Positions 1 to 8,778 of a stretch of 63,229 nucleotides of DNA are shown one piece after another. The position numbers and the translations under genes were made by a program. The notes under the pieces are model-generated. The model worked only from the letters and a program-made list of their open reading frames with translations. It had not been told where the DNA came from and did no database searches. This DNA comes from Pelotomaculum sp. PtaB.Bin104 (GTDB lineage Bacteria > Bacillota > Desulfotomaculia > Desulfotomaculales > Pelotomaculaceae), in assembly GCA_002067205.1 (NCBI GenBank), contig MVQL01000180.1:1-63229 (forward strand), read 5' to 3'. The stretch's first letter is position 1. Each line of letters starts with the position of its first letter.

Positions 1-1
1 C

Positions 2-289
2 GGATCAGCACATTACCATTGTATTGATGGGCGTCTCGTTTTTCAAAGGTCATTTTCAATAATTACAGGAATGCTCTATAAGTATTCCGATCTTGCGCAG
101 CAGGTTTTGCAAACCTTGTTGGAACGCTATATGAACGATGGGATTCGTGATATTGCCGATACAAAAATATTGGAGCAAAAGGAGTTTCAGCACTTCGGAA
201 GCCCGATGAAGATTGCCAAACTTTTCGGCAGCAGGGCAGCTTACCTTCAAGCGGTTAAGGAATTGCAGGATGAATTGTACTCAGCATAA
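2..289 (+). CDS. hsdR: Type I restriction enzyme R subunit, C-terminal fragment
   Basis: This is the last part of a type I restriction endonuclease motor subunit; the 5' part lies outside the window. From the methionine at 71 the protein (YKYSDLAQQVLQTLLERY, then KILEQKEFQHFGSP and AVKELQDELY near the end) matches the conserved C-terminal tail of EcoEI-type HsdR proteins as I know them. The frame stays open to the window edge, but the residues before position 71 do not look like HsdR, so a frameshift or fragment there is possible. hsdM starts 22 bases downstream in the same direction, the usual R-M-S cluster. Confidence 0.6.
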   Translation, partial: GSAHYHCIDGRLVFQRSFSIITGMLYKYSDLAQQVLQTLLERYMNDGIRDIADTKILEQKEFQHFGSPMKIAKLFGSRAAYLQAVKELQDELYSA

Positions 290-311
290 GGCAGGCAGGA
301 GATAAACAACC

Positions 312-1782
312 ATGAGCTTAAATAATATTGTCAAGCGGCTACAGGATATCATGAGGAACGACGCCGGAGTGAACGGCGATGCTCAACGCATTGAACAAAT
401 GGTGTGGATATTGTTCTTAAAAGTATATGATGCCAAAGAAGAAATATGGGAATTTCACGATGCAAATTTAAAGTCTATCATTCCGGAGCCACTCCGCTGG
501 CGCAATTGGGCGGTTGACAATAGGGACGGCCAGGCCATGACCGGCCAGGCGCTCCTATCCTTCGTTAACGAGCAGCTTTTTCCACAGCTTAAGGAAATTG
601 TCATTGACGAGCATACCCCGATGAGCAAGGCCATCGTCAAGGCTGCCATGGAGGACAGCTTTAACTATATGAAAGACGGCGTTCTGCTCCGGCAGGTTAT
701 TAATGTTATTGATGAAATAGACTTCACGGAATACGAAGACCGGCATGCCTTCGGGGAGATCTACGAAACCATCTTGAAAAATCTGCAAAGTGCCGGTAAC
801 GCAGGCGAGTTTTACACGCCCCGCGCCGTCACGGACTTCATGGTGCAGATGCTGAAACCCCAGCTTGGTAAGAGGATCGCTGATTTTGCCTGCGGCACGG
901 GCGGCTTCCTGACCTCCTCGTTGAAATACCTTGAGCCGCAGATTAAGAGCGTCGAGGACAAGGAGATATACAACCGGAGCATTTACGGCATTGAGAAAAA
1001 GGCCTTACCCTACCTCCTTTGCGTGACCAATATGCTGCTCCATGACATCGACGAGCCCAATATCATCCACGACAACTCCCTGGAGAAGAACGTGCGGGAA
1101 TACAGGGATCCGGACCGCTTCGATGTGGTCTTGATGAATCCACCTTACGGCGGCAGTGAAAAGGATGCTGTTAAAATTAACTTTCCGGTGGAGCTGCGCA
1201 GCAGTGAAACGGCAGACCTGTTTATCAGCTTAATAATGTATCGGCTGAAGCGAAAAGGCCGGGCTGCTATCATTCTGCCGGACGGCTTTTTGTTTGGGGA
1301 CTGATAATGCCAAGGTGGCCATCAAGACCAAGCTGCTGAACGAGTTTAACTTGCATACGGTGGTCCGGTTGCCCCACAGCGTCTTTGCTCCCTACACCTC
1401 CATCACGACTAATATTTTATTTTTCGATCACACCGGAGCCACAACGGAAACCTGGTTTTACCGGCTGGACATGCCCGACGGCTACAAGAATTTTTCCAAG
1501 ACCAAGCCGATGAAGCTGGAGCATTTTGCGCCGGTCATGGAATGGTGGGACAACCGGCAGGAAATCAATATTGATGGCTTTGACAAGGCCAGGAAATACA
1601 CGATCCAGGAATTAAGGGATAGAGGCTATAACATAGACCTGTGCGGCATCTCCCACGAGGAAGAGGTAATTTTGGAGCCGAAAGAGCTAATCGAGAATTA
1701 TCAGGCCAAGCGGGCTAGCCTGAATGCTAAGATTGACCGCATTTTAGCGGAAATCGAAGCCATGTTGGGGGTACGGGAATGA
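312..1782 (+). pseudogene. hsdM: Type I DNA methyltransferase M subunit, frameshifted
   Basis: N6-adenine methyltransferase subunit of a type I R-M system. The first frame (312-1304) carries the N-terminal helical domain, the substrate-linked motif GEFYTPRAV, the SAM-binding motif DFACGTGGF (from residue 191) and the catalytic motif NPPYG (from residue 276). It then stops just after ILPDGFLFG. The protein resumes in another frame at TDNAKVAIKTKLL and runs to 1782. The break is at a run of four G at 1296-1299: removing one G joins both halves as FLFGTDNAKVA, the expected family sequence. The 3' end overlaps hsdS by 4 bases. It is either a real inactivating slip, a switchable G tract (short for that), or a sequencing error. 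Confidence 0.88.
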
Positions 1783-3356
1783 AGGCGCAGGACTTAAAGA
1801 ATTCCATCCTCCAGCTTGCCGTGCAGGGGAAACTGGTGGAGCAGGATCCGAATGATGAACCGGCTTCTGTTCTGCTTGAAAGGATTAAGGCCGAAAAAGA
1901 GCAACTGATCAAGGAAAAGAAGATCAAAAAGGAAAAGGTTTCCTCGTTTATATTCAGAGGCGAGGATGGCTCGTATTATGAAAATGTTAGTGGTCAGATA
2001 AAGTGCATTGACGATGAAATCCCCTTTGGGATACCGGATTGTTGGGAATGGACTAGATTAGGCCGTATTGTCTACAATTTTGGTCAAAAAACACCTGGTG
2101 CTGATTTTTGTTATATTGATGTTGGTTCTATAGATAATGTGAATGGTAAATTGAGTGAGGGTGAGACAATTCTTTCAAAAGAAAAGGCTCCTTCCCGAGC
2201 TAGGAAAATTGTTAAAATGGGCTCTGTTATTTATTCGACGGTGAGGCCATATTTGTTGAATATCTGTGTTATCGATAAAGAATTCTCTCACGAGCCAATC
2301 GCTAGCACCGCTTTTGCGGTACTAAACCCGCATGTTGGCATTCTAAATAAATACATATTCTATTATCTGAGAAGCAAGGCATTTGTAGAATATGTGAACA
2401 GCACTATGCTTGGTGTTGCTTATCCTGCCATAAATGATGAGGCCTTGTATAAGGGATTTATATCTATACCGCCTACAAAAGAACAAGAAAGAATTGTTAG
2501 TAAGATTGAAAAACTATGGCCGGTTGTAGAGGAATACGGCAAAGTTGAGCAGGAGTTGACCACCCTCTATGAACGTTTCCCCGGGGATATGAAAAAATCA
2601 ATTCTGCAGGCTGCCGTGCAAGGTAAAATAGTTGAGCAAGACCTAAACGATGAACCGGCTGCTAATCTGATTGAAAGGATTAAAGCGGAAAAAGAACAAC
2701 TAATTAAGGAAAAAAAGGTTAAAGCGGACAAGGTTCCGTCTTTCATTTTCAAGAGCGAGGATGGATCATATTATGAAAATGTTAACGGTGAAACCAAGTG
2801 TATAGACGATGAAATTCCTTTTGAGATTCCAAATAGCTGGGTGTGGTGTAGATTAAAAAATTGCTGTTTAGATATCGCAGACATTGACCATAAAATGCCT
2901 CCAGTTGTGGAAGAAGGGTACCCTTACATTTCACCTGTCAATTTTACAAATGGAAACGGTATTGATTTCGAAAATGCAAAAAAAGTAAGTAAAAAGGACT
3001 ATTTACGTCTTTCCAAAAAAATCAAGCCAGAGCGCAATGATATAATTTTCCCAAGGTACGGTACTATTGGTGTTGTTCGTCTAATAAATACTGACATTGA
3101 TTTCTTGGTATCATACTCTTGTGCGACGATAAAAACAAGCAAAGGAAATACAATTCCAAAGTATTTATATTATTCTTTGCAATCACAATTAAAGAAAGAT
3201 CAAATTGCAAAGTATATAAATAAAACAACACAGCCCAACGTGGGGCTGCAATCAATAAAACAGTTTTTATTTCCTTTACCCCCGTTTGCAGAGCAGCAGC
3301 GCATTGTGGAAAAGGTTGATGAACTTCTTACGATGTGCGATAGGTTGACCATTTAA
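1779..3356 (+). CDS. hsdS: Type I restriction enzyme specificity subunit
   Basis: HsdS picks the DNA target for the type I complex. The 525-residue protein has two target-recognition halves and two copies of a conserved spacer region: about residues 8-50 (SILQLAVQGKLVEQD ... IKAEKEQLIKEKK) and about 272-315 (SILQAAVQGKIVEQD ... IKAEKEQLIKEKK). Each recognition domain ends in the typical coiled segment (KEQERIVSKIEKL; AEQQRIVEKVDELL). The start ATG overlaps the hsdM stop as ATGA, so the two are translationally coupled. The recognition-domain DNA is clearly more AT-rich than hsdM, usual for exchanged specificity domains. The frame is intact although hsdM is broken. Confidence 0.9.
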   Translation: MKAQDLKNSILQLAVQGKLVEQDPNDEPASVLLERIKAEKEQLIKEKKIKKEKVSSFIFRGEDGSYYENVSGQIKCIDDEIPFGIPDCWEWTRLGRIVYNFGQKTPGADFCYIDVGSIDNVNGKLSEGETILSKEKAPSRARKIVKMGSVIYSTVRPYLLNICVIDKEFSHEPIASTAFAVLNPHVGILNKYIFYYLRSKAFVEYVNSTMLGVAYPAINDEALYKGFISIPPTKEQERIVSKIEKLWPVVEEYGKVEQELTTLYERFPGDMKKSILQAAVQGKIVEQDLNDEPAANLIERIKAEKEQLIKEKKVKADKVPSFIFKSEDGSYYENVNGETKCIDDEIPFEIPNSWVWCRLKNCCLDIADIDHKMPPVVEEGYPYISPVNFTNGNGIDFENAKKVSKKDYLRLSKKIKPERNDIIFPRYGTIGVVRLINTDIDFLVSYSCATIKTSKGNTIPKYLYYSLQSQLKKDQIAKYINKTTQPNVGLQSIKQFLFPLPPFAEQQRIVEKVDELLTMCDRLTI

Positions 3357-3445
3357 CCTCTTATATACTAATAGACGTAAAAGCGAGAATTTTACTTACA
3401 GACGTTAAGTGCAATAGCTAGTATACATTACGGGGTGTAAAGAAA

Positions 3446-4046
3446 ATGGTAATCAAATGGGATAATATTGATTTGATTTTTGAGGAAGTGAATCTGCACT
3501 TTTCAGAAGGTGAATTTACTAATGTGTTTGCCAAAAAAATAATAAAACTTTGGCTGAAACAATATGTCATATGAAATACATAAAATTGGCGGATACAGTA
3601 AAAACACAGTACCCCCAATACCTTCAATGGGGGTTGGGAGAATTTCTATTGCATTTAAAAGAAAAAGGAGACTTATACTACCTTCATTTCCTTAATAAAT
3701 ACGGTGATAAAAGGTTTAGTTGTTTTTATATAAATAACAAAAGATATACTGAAAAAAAGGACTTTATGCCTACTTAATTGGTGATGAGATAAAATACGTA
3801 GGTCGTTGCAAGGACACGTTTTATAAAAGAATCAACATGGGGTATGGAAAGATCCATCCAAAAAACTGTTATATTGATGGCCAAGCAACTAATTGTCATT
3901 TAAACAGTTTGATAACGCAGAATAAGGATTTAATTAGGTTTTACGTGTGTACTATGGAAAACCGTAGAAAAAGCCATGAATACCAAGGCTTCGAAGCTAT
4001 TTTTAAGGCTCTGAGTTCAACAACTCAAGAGTCTTTTTTTATATAG
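3446..4046 (+). pseudogene. GIY-YIG domain protein, two frameshifts
   Basis: Three overlapping pieces in three frames make one protein. Piece 1 (from ATG 3446) reads VIKWDNIDLIFEEVNLHFSEG and stops at 3569. Piece 2 continues in the next frame to 3777 with LADTVKTQYPQYLQ. Piece 3 starts after a stop at 3750 and reads GLYAYLIGDEIKYVGR followed by KIHPKNCYIDGQATNCHLNSL. The GLY...YVG spacing is the GIY-YIG nuclease signature, and GYGKIHPKNCY is typical of a restriction/mobile-element branch of that family. Both breaks lie at seven-A runs (3534-3540 and 3752-3758). It follows hsdS by 90 bases, so it may be part of the defence locus. The RBS before 3446 is weak (ggggtg). Confidence 0.7.
4007..4038 (+). 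terminator. Intrinsic terminator at end of the GIY-YIG gene
   Basis: An inverted repeat (ggctctgagtt / aactcaagagtc, one bulge) with a short loop is followed by seven T. It overlaps the last codons of the broken GIY-YIG gene and would end the hsd cluster transcript. Confidence 0.6.
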
Positions 4047-4249
4047 AATCACTTTGCCCCAGGCGATTTTGGAGGTTTTGAAAAAATGAGTATTCATACC
4101 AAATTCCTTGTCGGTACCCCTCGATGTGCCCATGGGTATGCCCTAGCCGTGGGGTGCAGTTCATAGCCGAAGAGATGCTAAAAGGCAGCCGGCGAGTGTA
4201 AACAGGCGGCTAAAGATGTCCTGAAAATAATCTAATTTTAGTACCCCTA

Positions 4250-4609
4250 TCAGTATAAATTGTCATTTTGAAACTCATTTCCTATAACGCTACCAGATGT
4301 AATTGCACTGATGTTACACCTCGAGGAACCTCTTAGTTCTACAAGTTCGAAAGTCGCTAGAGTTTCATTCCAAACGATTTTGTAAATATCAGATGAGATT
4401 TGGACTAAATCAGCTTCATACACATCTATTCCGTTTTTATCAGAAAAACCAGTCCATTGAAGCAATTCGAATTTCCCGACTGGTTCCCACGATCTGCCAT
4501 GCACACTGACTGCAAATGGAACTGAACTCTTAATATCAAAACTTATGGCTTGTGGTTTAAACATTTTCATCATAACCTTGTCCCAAACCCGAAATTTTAG
4601 TTCTCTCAA
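4250..4609 (-). CDS. YopX-like phage protein
   Basis: A 119-residue protein beginning RELKFRVWDKVMMKM and containing LLQWTGFSDKNGIDVYEADLV. This is the pattern of the YopX family, small proteins of unknown function found mainly in phages and prophages of Firmicutes (known of the family). The start is TTG at 4609 with a strong AGGAGGT seven bases upstream. It is the only gene on this strand in the left flank and has no phage structural, integrase or lysis genes around it, so I read it as a prophage or plasmid remnant. Function cannot be stated. Confidence 0.75.
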   Translation of the reverse strand: MRELKFRVWDKVMMKMFKPQAISFDIKSSVPFAVSVHGRSWEPVGKFELLQWTGFSDKNGIDVYEADLVQISSDIYKIVWNETLATFELVELRGSSRCNISAITSGSVIGNEFQNDNLY

Positions 4610-4764
4610 TTCGTTACCTCCTTATATAGACTGCGAAAAGCTTATATATAATTACGTAGAGGAAGCCAAATTTAAGGAGGTAAAAAGAGCTTGTATTTTT
4701 TACCATGGAGAAACAGAAGAGGCATGAATAAAGGCTGGACGGGATCACTATATATTTTTAAGAC

Positions 4765-4807
4765 AAATCCAGGCTGTCCAACCAGTCTGGCTGAACAGCC
4801 TGGATTT
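4765..4807. repeat. 13-bp perfect inverted repeat
   Basis: aaatccaggctgt and acagcctggattt pair perfectly around a 17-base loop. There is no T run after it on the + strand, and it lies upstream of the divergent YopX gene. It could be a hairpin in an untranslated RNA or a relic of a mobile element end. Confidence 0.5.
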
Positions 4808-5418
4808 TAGTGGTTTTCTATATTTTAGAAAATAGTCTTGGTTAGCAAGTGGTTAGCAAATAAATTTTAAAATGTAATATATTAGAAGTAATTCTAAAAT
4901 ACATATTCGAAGAGTTGGATAACTATTCTTTTGCAGCTACACTTAAAAGATCAAGGTTTGAAGTGGGACTTTTCAGACAAGAAAAAAAAGTACTTTTTGG
5001 GAGTAGACAGGAGAACCGTAAAAGAATAGGAGGATGGTAGTAAGCCAAGAAAATGGTCAACTCCCGGGATGAAGGCGGGCAGGTATTTAGCGATCTAGGC
5101 CTAATTGTCGCGTAGATTCGCATTCAAGAGGTCATTTTTAATACCCTATTTATTTCCTCTTTATTCCAAAATGTAAAGAGGATTTTTTGATCCCTTCGAC
5201 GAAACATAAATCAGACGCGCACATCCTATCCGCACACATGCCCTCTTAAAAATTCACGTGAAATTTTTGAGCAAGATGTACGTATAAACCACAACAAAAG
5301 CGCGGTATCAAAATCGCCGCAAGTCTTGGGGCGCAAGGCATACAAGTTTTTGGCGTGACGGTTTTTTACCCCGCACACTTGAGGGGCGTACGCGGTATAA
5401 CCTATGGAAGTCTTTCTA
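4808..5418. other. Non-coding stretch, no convincing gene
   Basis: AT-rich DNA with a direct repeat tggttagcaa ... tggttagcaa near 4838-4858, an almost palindromic aaaaattcacgtgaa segment near 5250, and a short open frame without a start codon (about 5272-5440) reading KRGIKIAASLGAQGIQVFG and ending inside the terminator at 5419-5459. I recognise no protein or RNA family here. The open frame plus terminator suggest the tail of a lost gene. Confidence 0.4.
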
Positions 5419-5459
5419 AGCTGAGCGTTTTTGGCTAAAAACGTTCGGCTTTCTTATTT
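5419..5459 (+). terminator. Intrinsic terminator
   Basis: A 14-bp stem with G-U pairs (agctgagcgttttt / aaaaacgttcggct), four-base loop ggct, then a T-rich tail. It would terminate transcripts entering from the left. Confidence 0.65.
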
Positions 5460-5500
5460 GGGGTAGTACCAGTTGTCATCACATAAATGTAGTTAGCTCA

Positions 5501-6694
5501 ATGCTCATTCATTTTCTTTATCCTCCTTCCTGCTCTATATTACCATTATGGATGGAGGACCCTACCACAGAGCAGGCAAGACTGACAACGACACTTGACG
5601 AATTATCCGCCGGTCTGGCTACATTGGAAGCCGGAAGGGTGCTTTTAGATGAAATTCGGAGCAGGCCGGAATTAGAAAAGGCCATGAAGCAGGCGGAAAG
5701 AGCAGAGCAAGAGCAGGAGAAAGGCAATGGTCCGGTGGCTGAAGGCTTTTCGGATCTAGCAAAGCAAGCCCTCCAGCAAAACGCGAGGGAGCTACGGCGG
5801 GCCATTCGGCAAGCTACCCAGGCCGGTAAAGAGAAGTCGGAGCAGTTAACCGAAGGGCTGGCCGGCTGGGGCCTTGAGCCTGGGGACCTAACGCAGGTAC
5901 CCATCGAGGAACGCCTGAAGCTAGCCGAGCGACTGATGAATCACAGGATGAAAATGCTATAGGACCTGGTAGGTAGGTTCCGCAACCTGGCCCGGGCAAG
6001 ACAGAAGCACAAAGTCAACCGCGGACGGGATGAAATACACGGGATCACATTAGGCAACGACATTGGCCGGCTGCTACCGGCAGAGTTGGCTACGATGAAT
6101 GACCCGGTGAGAGGAGTTGACTTCTTTCGCAGGTATTCAGAGCGCCAGCTTTTGCAGTATGAGCTAAGGAGCAAAGAGAAGCAGGGCAGGGGGCCGATGG
6201 TGGTCCTGGTGGATGTCTCAGGCAGCATGAGCGGCAGCCCGTTAAATTGGGCAATTGCGATGGCGCTGGCCATGGTTGATACGGCCAGCAGACAGAAGCG
6301 GCAAGCCCTGATCGCCTTCTTTGATACGCAGATTAAGAAGGTGGTCGAGTTTTTACCTGGGGAGAAGAACATTGAAAAACTAATTGAAGTCGGCACGGTG
6401 GGCGCAGCCGGTGGGACAGATTACAGACCGGCGTTCAAGTTGGCAGTTGATAAAATACGGTCGCTGCAATATTCCCGGGCTGATATAGTCATGGTAACAG
6501 ACGGGTTGTGTTACCTGGATGACGGATTTGTTAAAGAATTGATGGACGCCAAGAAGGAAATGGACTTCCGGGTTTGGTCGGTACTAATCGGCACGGATCC
6601 GGCTGGTGAGCTGAAGCGGTACAGTGACGAGGTTTGGGCGGTGGCTCAATTAACTGAAGATGTTGCCGGTGAATTATTTGAGAAAGCTTATTAA
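5501..6694 (+). pseudogene. VWA-domain protein interrupted by in-frame TAG
   Basis: Two open stretches in the same frame (to 5962 and from 5963) are separated only by a TAG at 5960-5962. The first part is charged and helical (QAERAEQEQEKGNGPVAEGF). After the stop the protein continues without loss of frame as DLVGRFRNLARARQKHK and then a von Willebrand A domain with the metal-site motif DVSGSMSGSP and VTDGLCYLDDG. The second part has no RBS before its first ATG (6086), so it is unlikely to be made alone. The start is uncertain (ATG 5501 or 5549). Related VWA proteins usually work with a MoxR-type ATPase; none is seen here. A CAG-to-TAG change is the simplest explanation; suppression or pyrrolysine insertion is possible but unproven. 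Confidence 0.75.
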
Positions 6695-6719
6695 ATTAGG
6701 AAGAGAGGGGTAGACAAAA

Positions 6720-7670
6720 ATGACAGATACTGAAAAGTTTGTAGCCATTGAGAAGGCTAACGGTGTTGACCTGGAGTTTCTCGGTAACCTGACTTGGTTC
6801 ACGATCACAGACTGCCGGATTAAGCGGGCAGACCTGGAGGCAATGTTCACTGAGGCCGGTATTGATAATGCGTATATGCCAAAGGAAATCAACAAGCGCG
6901 ACGCTTTTAGACGAGCGGCCAAAGTCGGGGAGGTCAAAAAAGCTCCACTGAATGACGATCAGTTTCTGAACGTCATGGTCCGGGATGTCCGTCAGGACAA
7001 AGATAACATCATCAAACAGCTGGTCCGGGAAGTGGTGGATGCCAAGAACGAAAGGCTAGAGTACAAGCCGGTGGCTAACCTGTCGCTGTTCGACGAGTTG
7101 CACGTCATTCCGATTGTGGATATGAATTATTCGGAAAGACTGGCGGCCAGTAAAATTGAATCGGCGTTTGAGATCGAGAAGGAGAATTACGACGGTCGTA
7201 CCATTCGCAATATTGTAATGAATGTCCTGAAAGACTGCAAACCTGTTGCGGTTAGACCTTCCGGCGGGGTGTATTTCGTTCCGCAAGAGTACCAGCCGAT
7301 AATTGACAGCCTGCGGGTATTTGTTGAGAGAGCTTCTGACCATAGCATCACAGGATTTAAGAGCCGGCTTTACAAGGTGCCAGTAGTAAATGCAGAAGAG
7401 CAGCTGCAAATGCTTGAGGAAAGCCTGGAGGACCAGGTCAAGGCTGAAGCAGGTTCGATGGTAGAGGAAATGACCAAGCTGATTAAGAGTGGCAAGGACA
7501 TTTCCCAGAGTGCAGCAGCGAAGTACATCCAGAGGGTAAAGGACCTGAGCAATATGGTTAAGCGGTACGAGGAAATGCTTAACACGCAGATCGTTGAGGC
7601 GCAGGCGGATCTTGAGCTGGTAACCAAGCAGGCCATGAAGGTTCTAGATAAGGTGGAGGCTGCAGCTTAG
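6720..7670 (+). CDS. Uncharacterised protein paired with VWA gene
   Basis: A 316-residue protein starting MTDTEKFVAIEKANGVDLEF, with good RBS gagaggggt. It lies 25 bases after the VWA gene and was probably co-transcribed with it. No catalytic motif is visible. The N-terminal half looks globular. The C-terminal third (from about residue 225: EEQLQMLEESLEDQVKAEA and onward) is strongly helical and probably coiled-coil. It resembles a family of uncharacterised proteins found on phages, plasmids and Peptococcaceae islands (possibly DUF6744; I cannot check). The intact frame beside a broken partner is notable. The stop codon lies inside its own terminator hairpin. Confidence 0.7.
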   Translation: MTDTEKFVAIEKANGVDLEFLGNLTWFTITDCRIKRADLEAMFTEAGIDNAYMPKEINKRDAFRRAAKVGEVKKAPLNDDQFLNVMVRDVRQDKDNIIKQLVREVVDAKNERLEYKPVANLSLFDELHVIPIVDMNYSERLAASKIESAFEIEKENYDGRTIRNIVMNVLKDCKPVAVRPSGGVYFVPQEYQPIIDSLRVFVERASDHSITGFKSRLYKVPVVNAEEQLQMLEESLEDQVKAEAGSMVEEMTKLIKSGKDISQSAAAKYIQRVKDLSNMVKRYEEMLNTQIVEAQADLELVTKQAMKVLDKVEAAA

Positions 7671-7687
7671 GCTGCAGTTTCTTTTTC
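7660..7687 (+). terminator. Terminator overlapping the stop codon
   Basis: ctgcagc-ttag-gctgcag is a perfect 7-bp stem followed by tttcttttt. The TAG stop codon of the upstream gene is the loop. Confidence 0.7.
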
Positions 7688-7783
7688 ATTGGTGGGGGGG
7701 TGGGATTGTTAATAGTATTTAATAGAAGGAATTAGACTAACGAAAATAAATTGTTGGATAAAATGTTGGATAAATCATAAAAT

Positions 7784-7812
7784 TAAAAGGCCCCCGAACC
7801 CCGGAGGCCTTG
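7784..7812 (-). terminator. Terminator of tRNA-Leu
   Basis: On the minus strand a GC-rich stem (ggcctccgg/ccggggg-type pairing around gttc) is followed by ttttaatttt, just 3' of the tRNA-Leu CCA end. Confidence 0.7.
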
Positions 7813-7819
7813 ATTTTAC

Positions 7820-7905
7820 TGGTGCGGGCGGGGGGAGTTGAACCCCCACGAGGTTGCCCCCACTGGATCCTAAGTCCAGCGCGTCTGCCATTCCGCCACG
7901 CCCGC
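7820..7905 (-). tRNA. tRNA-Leu (anticodon TAG)
   Basis: Read on the minus strand: acceptor GCGGGCG pairs with CGCCCGC, with A as discriminator and an encoded CCA at 7820-7822. The anticodon stem CTGGA/TCCAG encloses loop CTTAGGA, anticodon TAG (leucine, CUN codons). A long variable arm (GGGGGCAACCTCG region) confirms the leucine class, and the T loop TTCAACT is normal. Its 3' end faces the accessory island at 1-7780, so the gene may be the island's attachment site, though I found no repeated copy of the 3' end. Confidence 0.95.
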
Positions 7906-8166
7906 AAGTATAAGTAATTGTGTACACAAAATCCAACTTACCGTTATAGTTTACTACACCGGAATTTTTCTTGTCAAGAGATGCTCTATTGACATAGATG
8001 CTCTATTGTATCAGGTGTTGTTTATACATGAATAAGAAGTTTACAATCGTGGTGCAGATGTGCTGGTTTGATTTTTCACTAGGTGATAAATCTAATACTT
8101 TTGCATTGCAGGATTAATTATGGAGATGCAGAATTAATTAATATCGATGAATAGGGGTGATAATTA

Positions 8167-8700
8167 TTGATTCCTGCTGATGTGGAGCTTCAAAAACTAT
8201 CCAAGGATGAGTTGATTGCCCTGGTCAAGGCGCTAGCTAAAAACTGGCTTACGGTAGACGGCCATTGGTTTATCGGGGTGGAGGAAAAGTATGGCTTGGA
8301 CGCTGCCCTTGAACTGGATTATCGTGTGTGGGAACTATACCCGCCAACAGAGTTCCGTCGTCTTCGGGAAGCCCTAAACCTTAATAAAAAAGGTATACCG
8401 GGCATAGTCGAGATGCTCAAATATATGTCCACCCAACTGGTGTTTGACTACGAATTGGAGGAGGTCAACGACCGCAAGGCAATCTTAAAGGTGGTGCACT
8501 GCAGGCCTCAGGAGTCTAGGCTTCGGGGAGACCGCGTGGTGTTTGATTGCAAGCCCACCTTTGTGTCAGCTTTTGAAAAGCTCATCGAGATTGTGGATCC
8601 CCGGGTTAAGCTCCGGTGTCTGTTCTGCCCGCCGGAGGAACGGCCCGAGGGTTACTGGTGCGGCTGGGAATTTACATTAGATGACCAGCCTTCCGATTGA
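8167..8700 (+). CDS. Uncharacterised cytosolic protein, DUF6125-like
   Basis: A 177-residue protein starting at TTG 8167 with RBS aggggtg. The N-terminus (LSKDELIALVKALAKNWLTVDGHWF) and the end (CLFCPPEERPEGYWCGWEF) resemble small proteins of anaerobic Firmicutes and archaea annotated as DUF6125; the assignment is from memory. The C-terminal half is rich in cysteines and aromatics (C-x2-C and YWCGW), which could bind a ligand or metal. It stands alone between tRNA-Leu and the convergent typA, with a shared terminator. Function unknown. Confidence 0.6.
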   Translation: MIPADVELQKLSKDELIALVKALAKNWLTVDGHWFIGVEEKYGLDAALELDYRVWELYPPTEFRRLREALNLNKKGIPGIVEMLKYMSTQLVFDYELEEVNDRKAILKVVHCRPQESRLRGDRVVFDCKPTFVSAFEKLIEIVDPRVKLRCLFCPPEERPEGYWCGWEFTLDDQPSD

Positions 8701-8716
8701 GTCCTGGGCAACAAAA

Positions 8717-8751
8717 AACAACCCCTCTCACTATAAACTGAAGGGGTTGTT
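8717..8751 (-). terminator. Terminator between converging genes
   Basis: A 10-bp stem aacaacccct/aggggttgtt. On the minus strand it is followed by a T run, so it mainly serves typA; on the + strand the tail is weaker. Confidence 0.75.
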
Positions 8752-8778
8752 AATATTCTGGGCTGATTTAGTTTATAT

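Noticed and set aside
5960..5962. TAG read as pyrrolysine
   Set aside because: No PYLIS-like downstream stem recognised and no pyl gene in the window; a nonsense change is simpler. Kept only as a possibility in the finding.
7784..7905. Direct repeat of the tRNA-Leu 3' end as an att site in the left flank
   Set aside because: I searched by eye for tggtgcgggc-type sequence in 1-7780 and found none.
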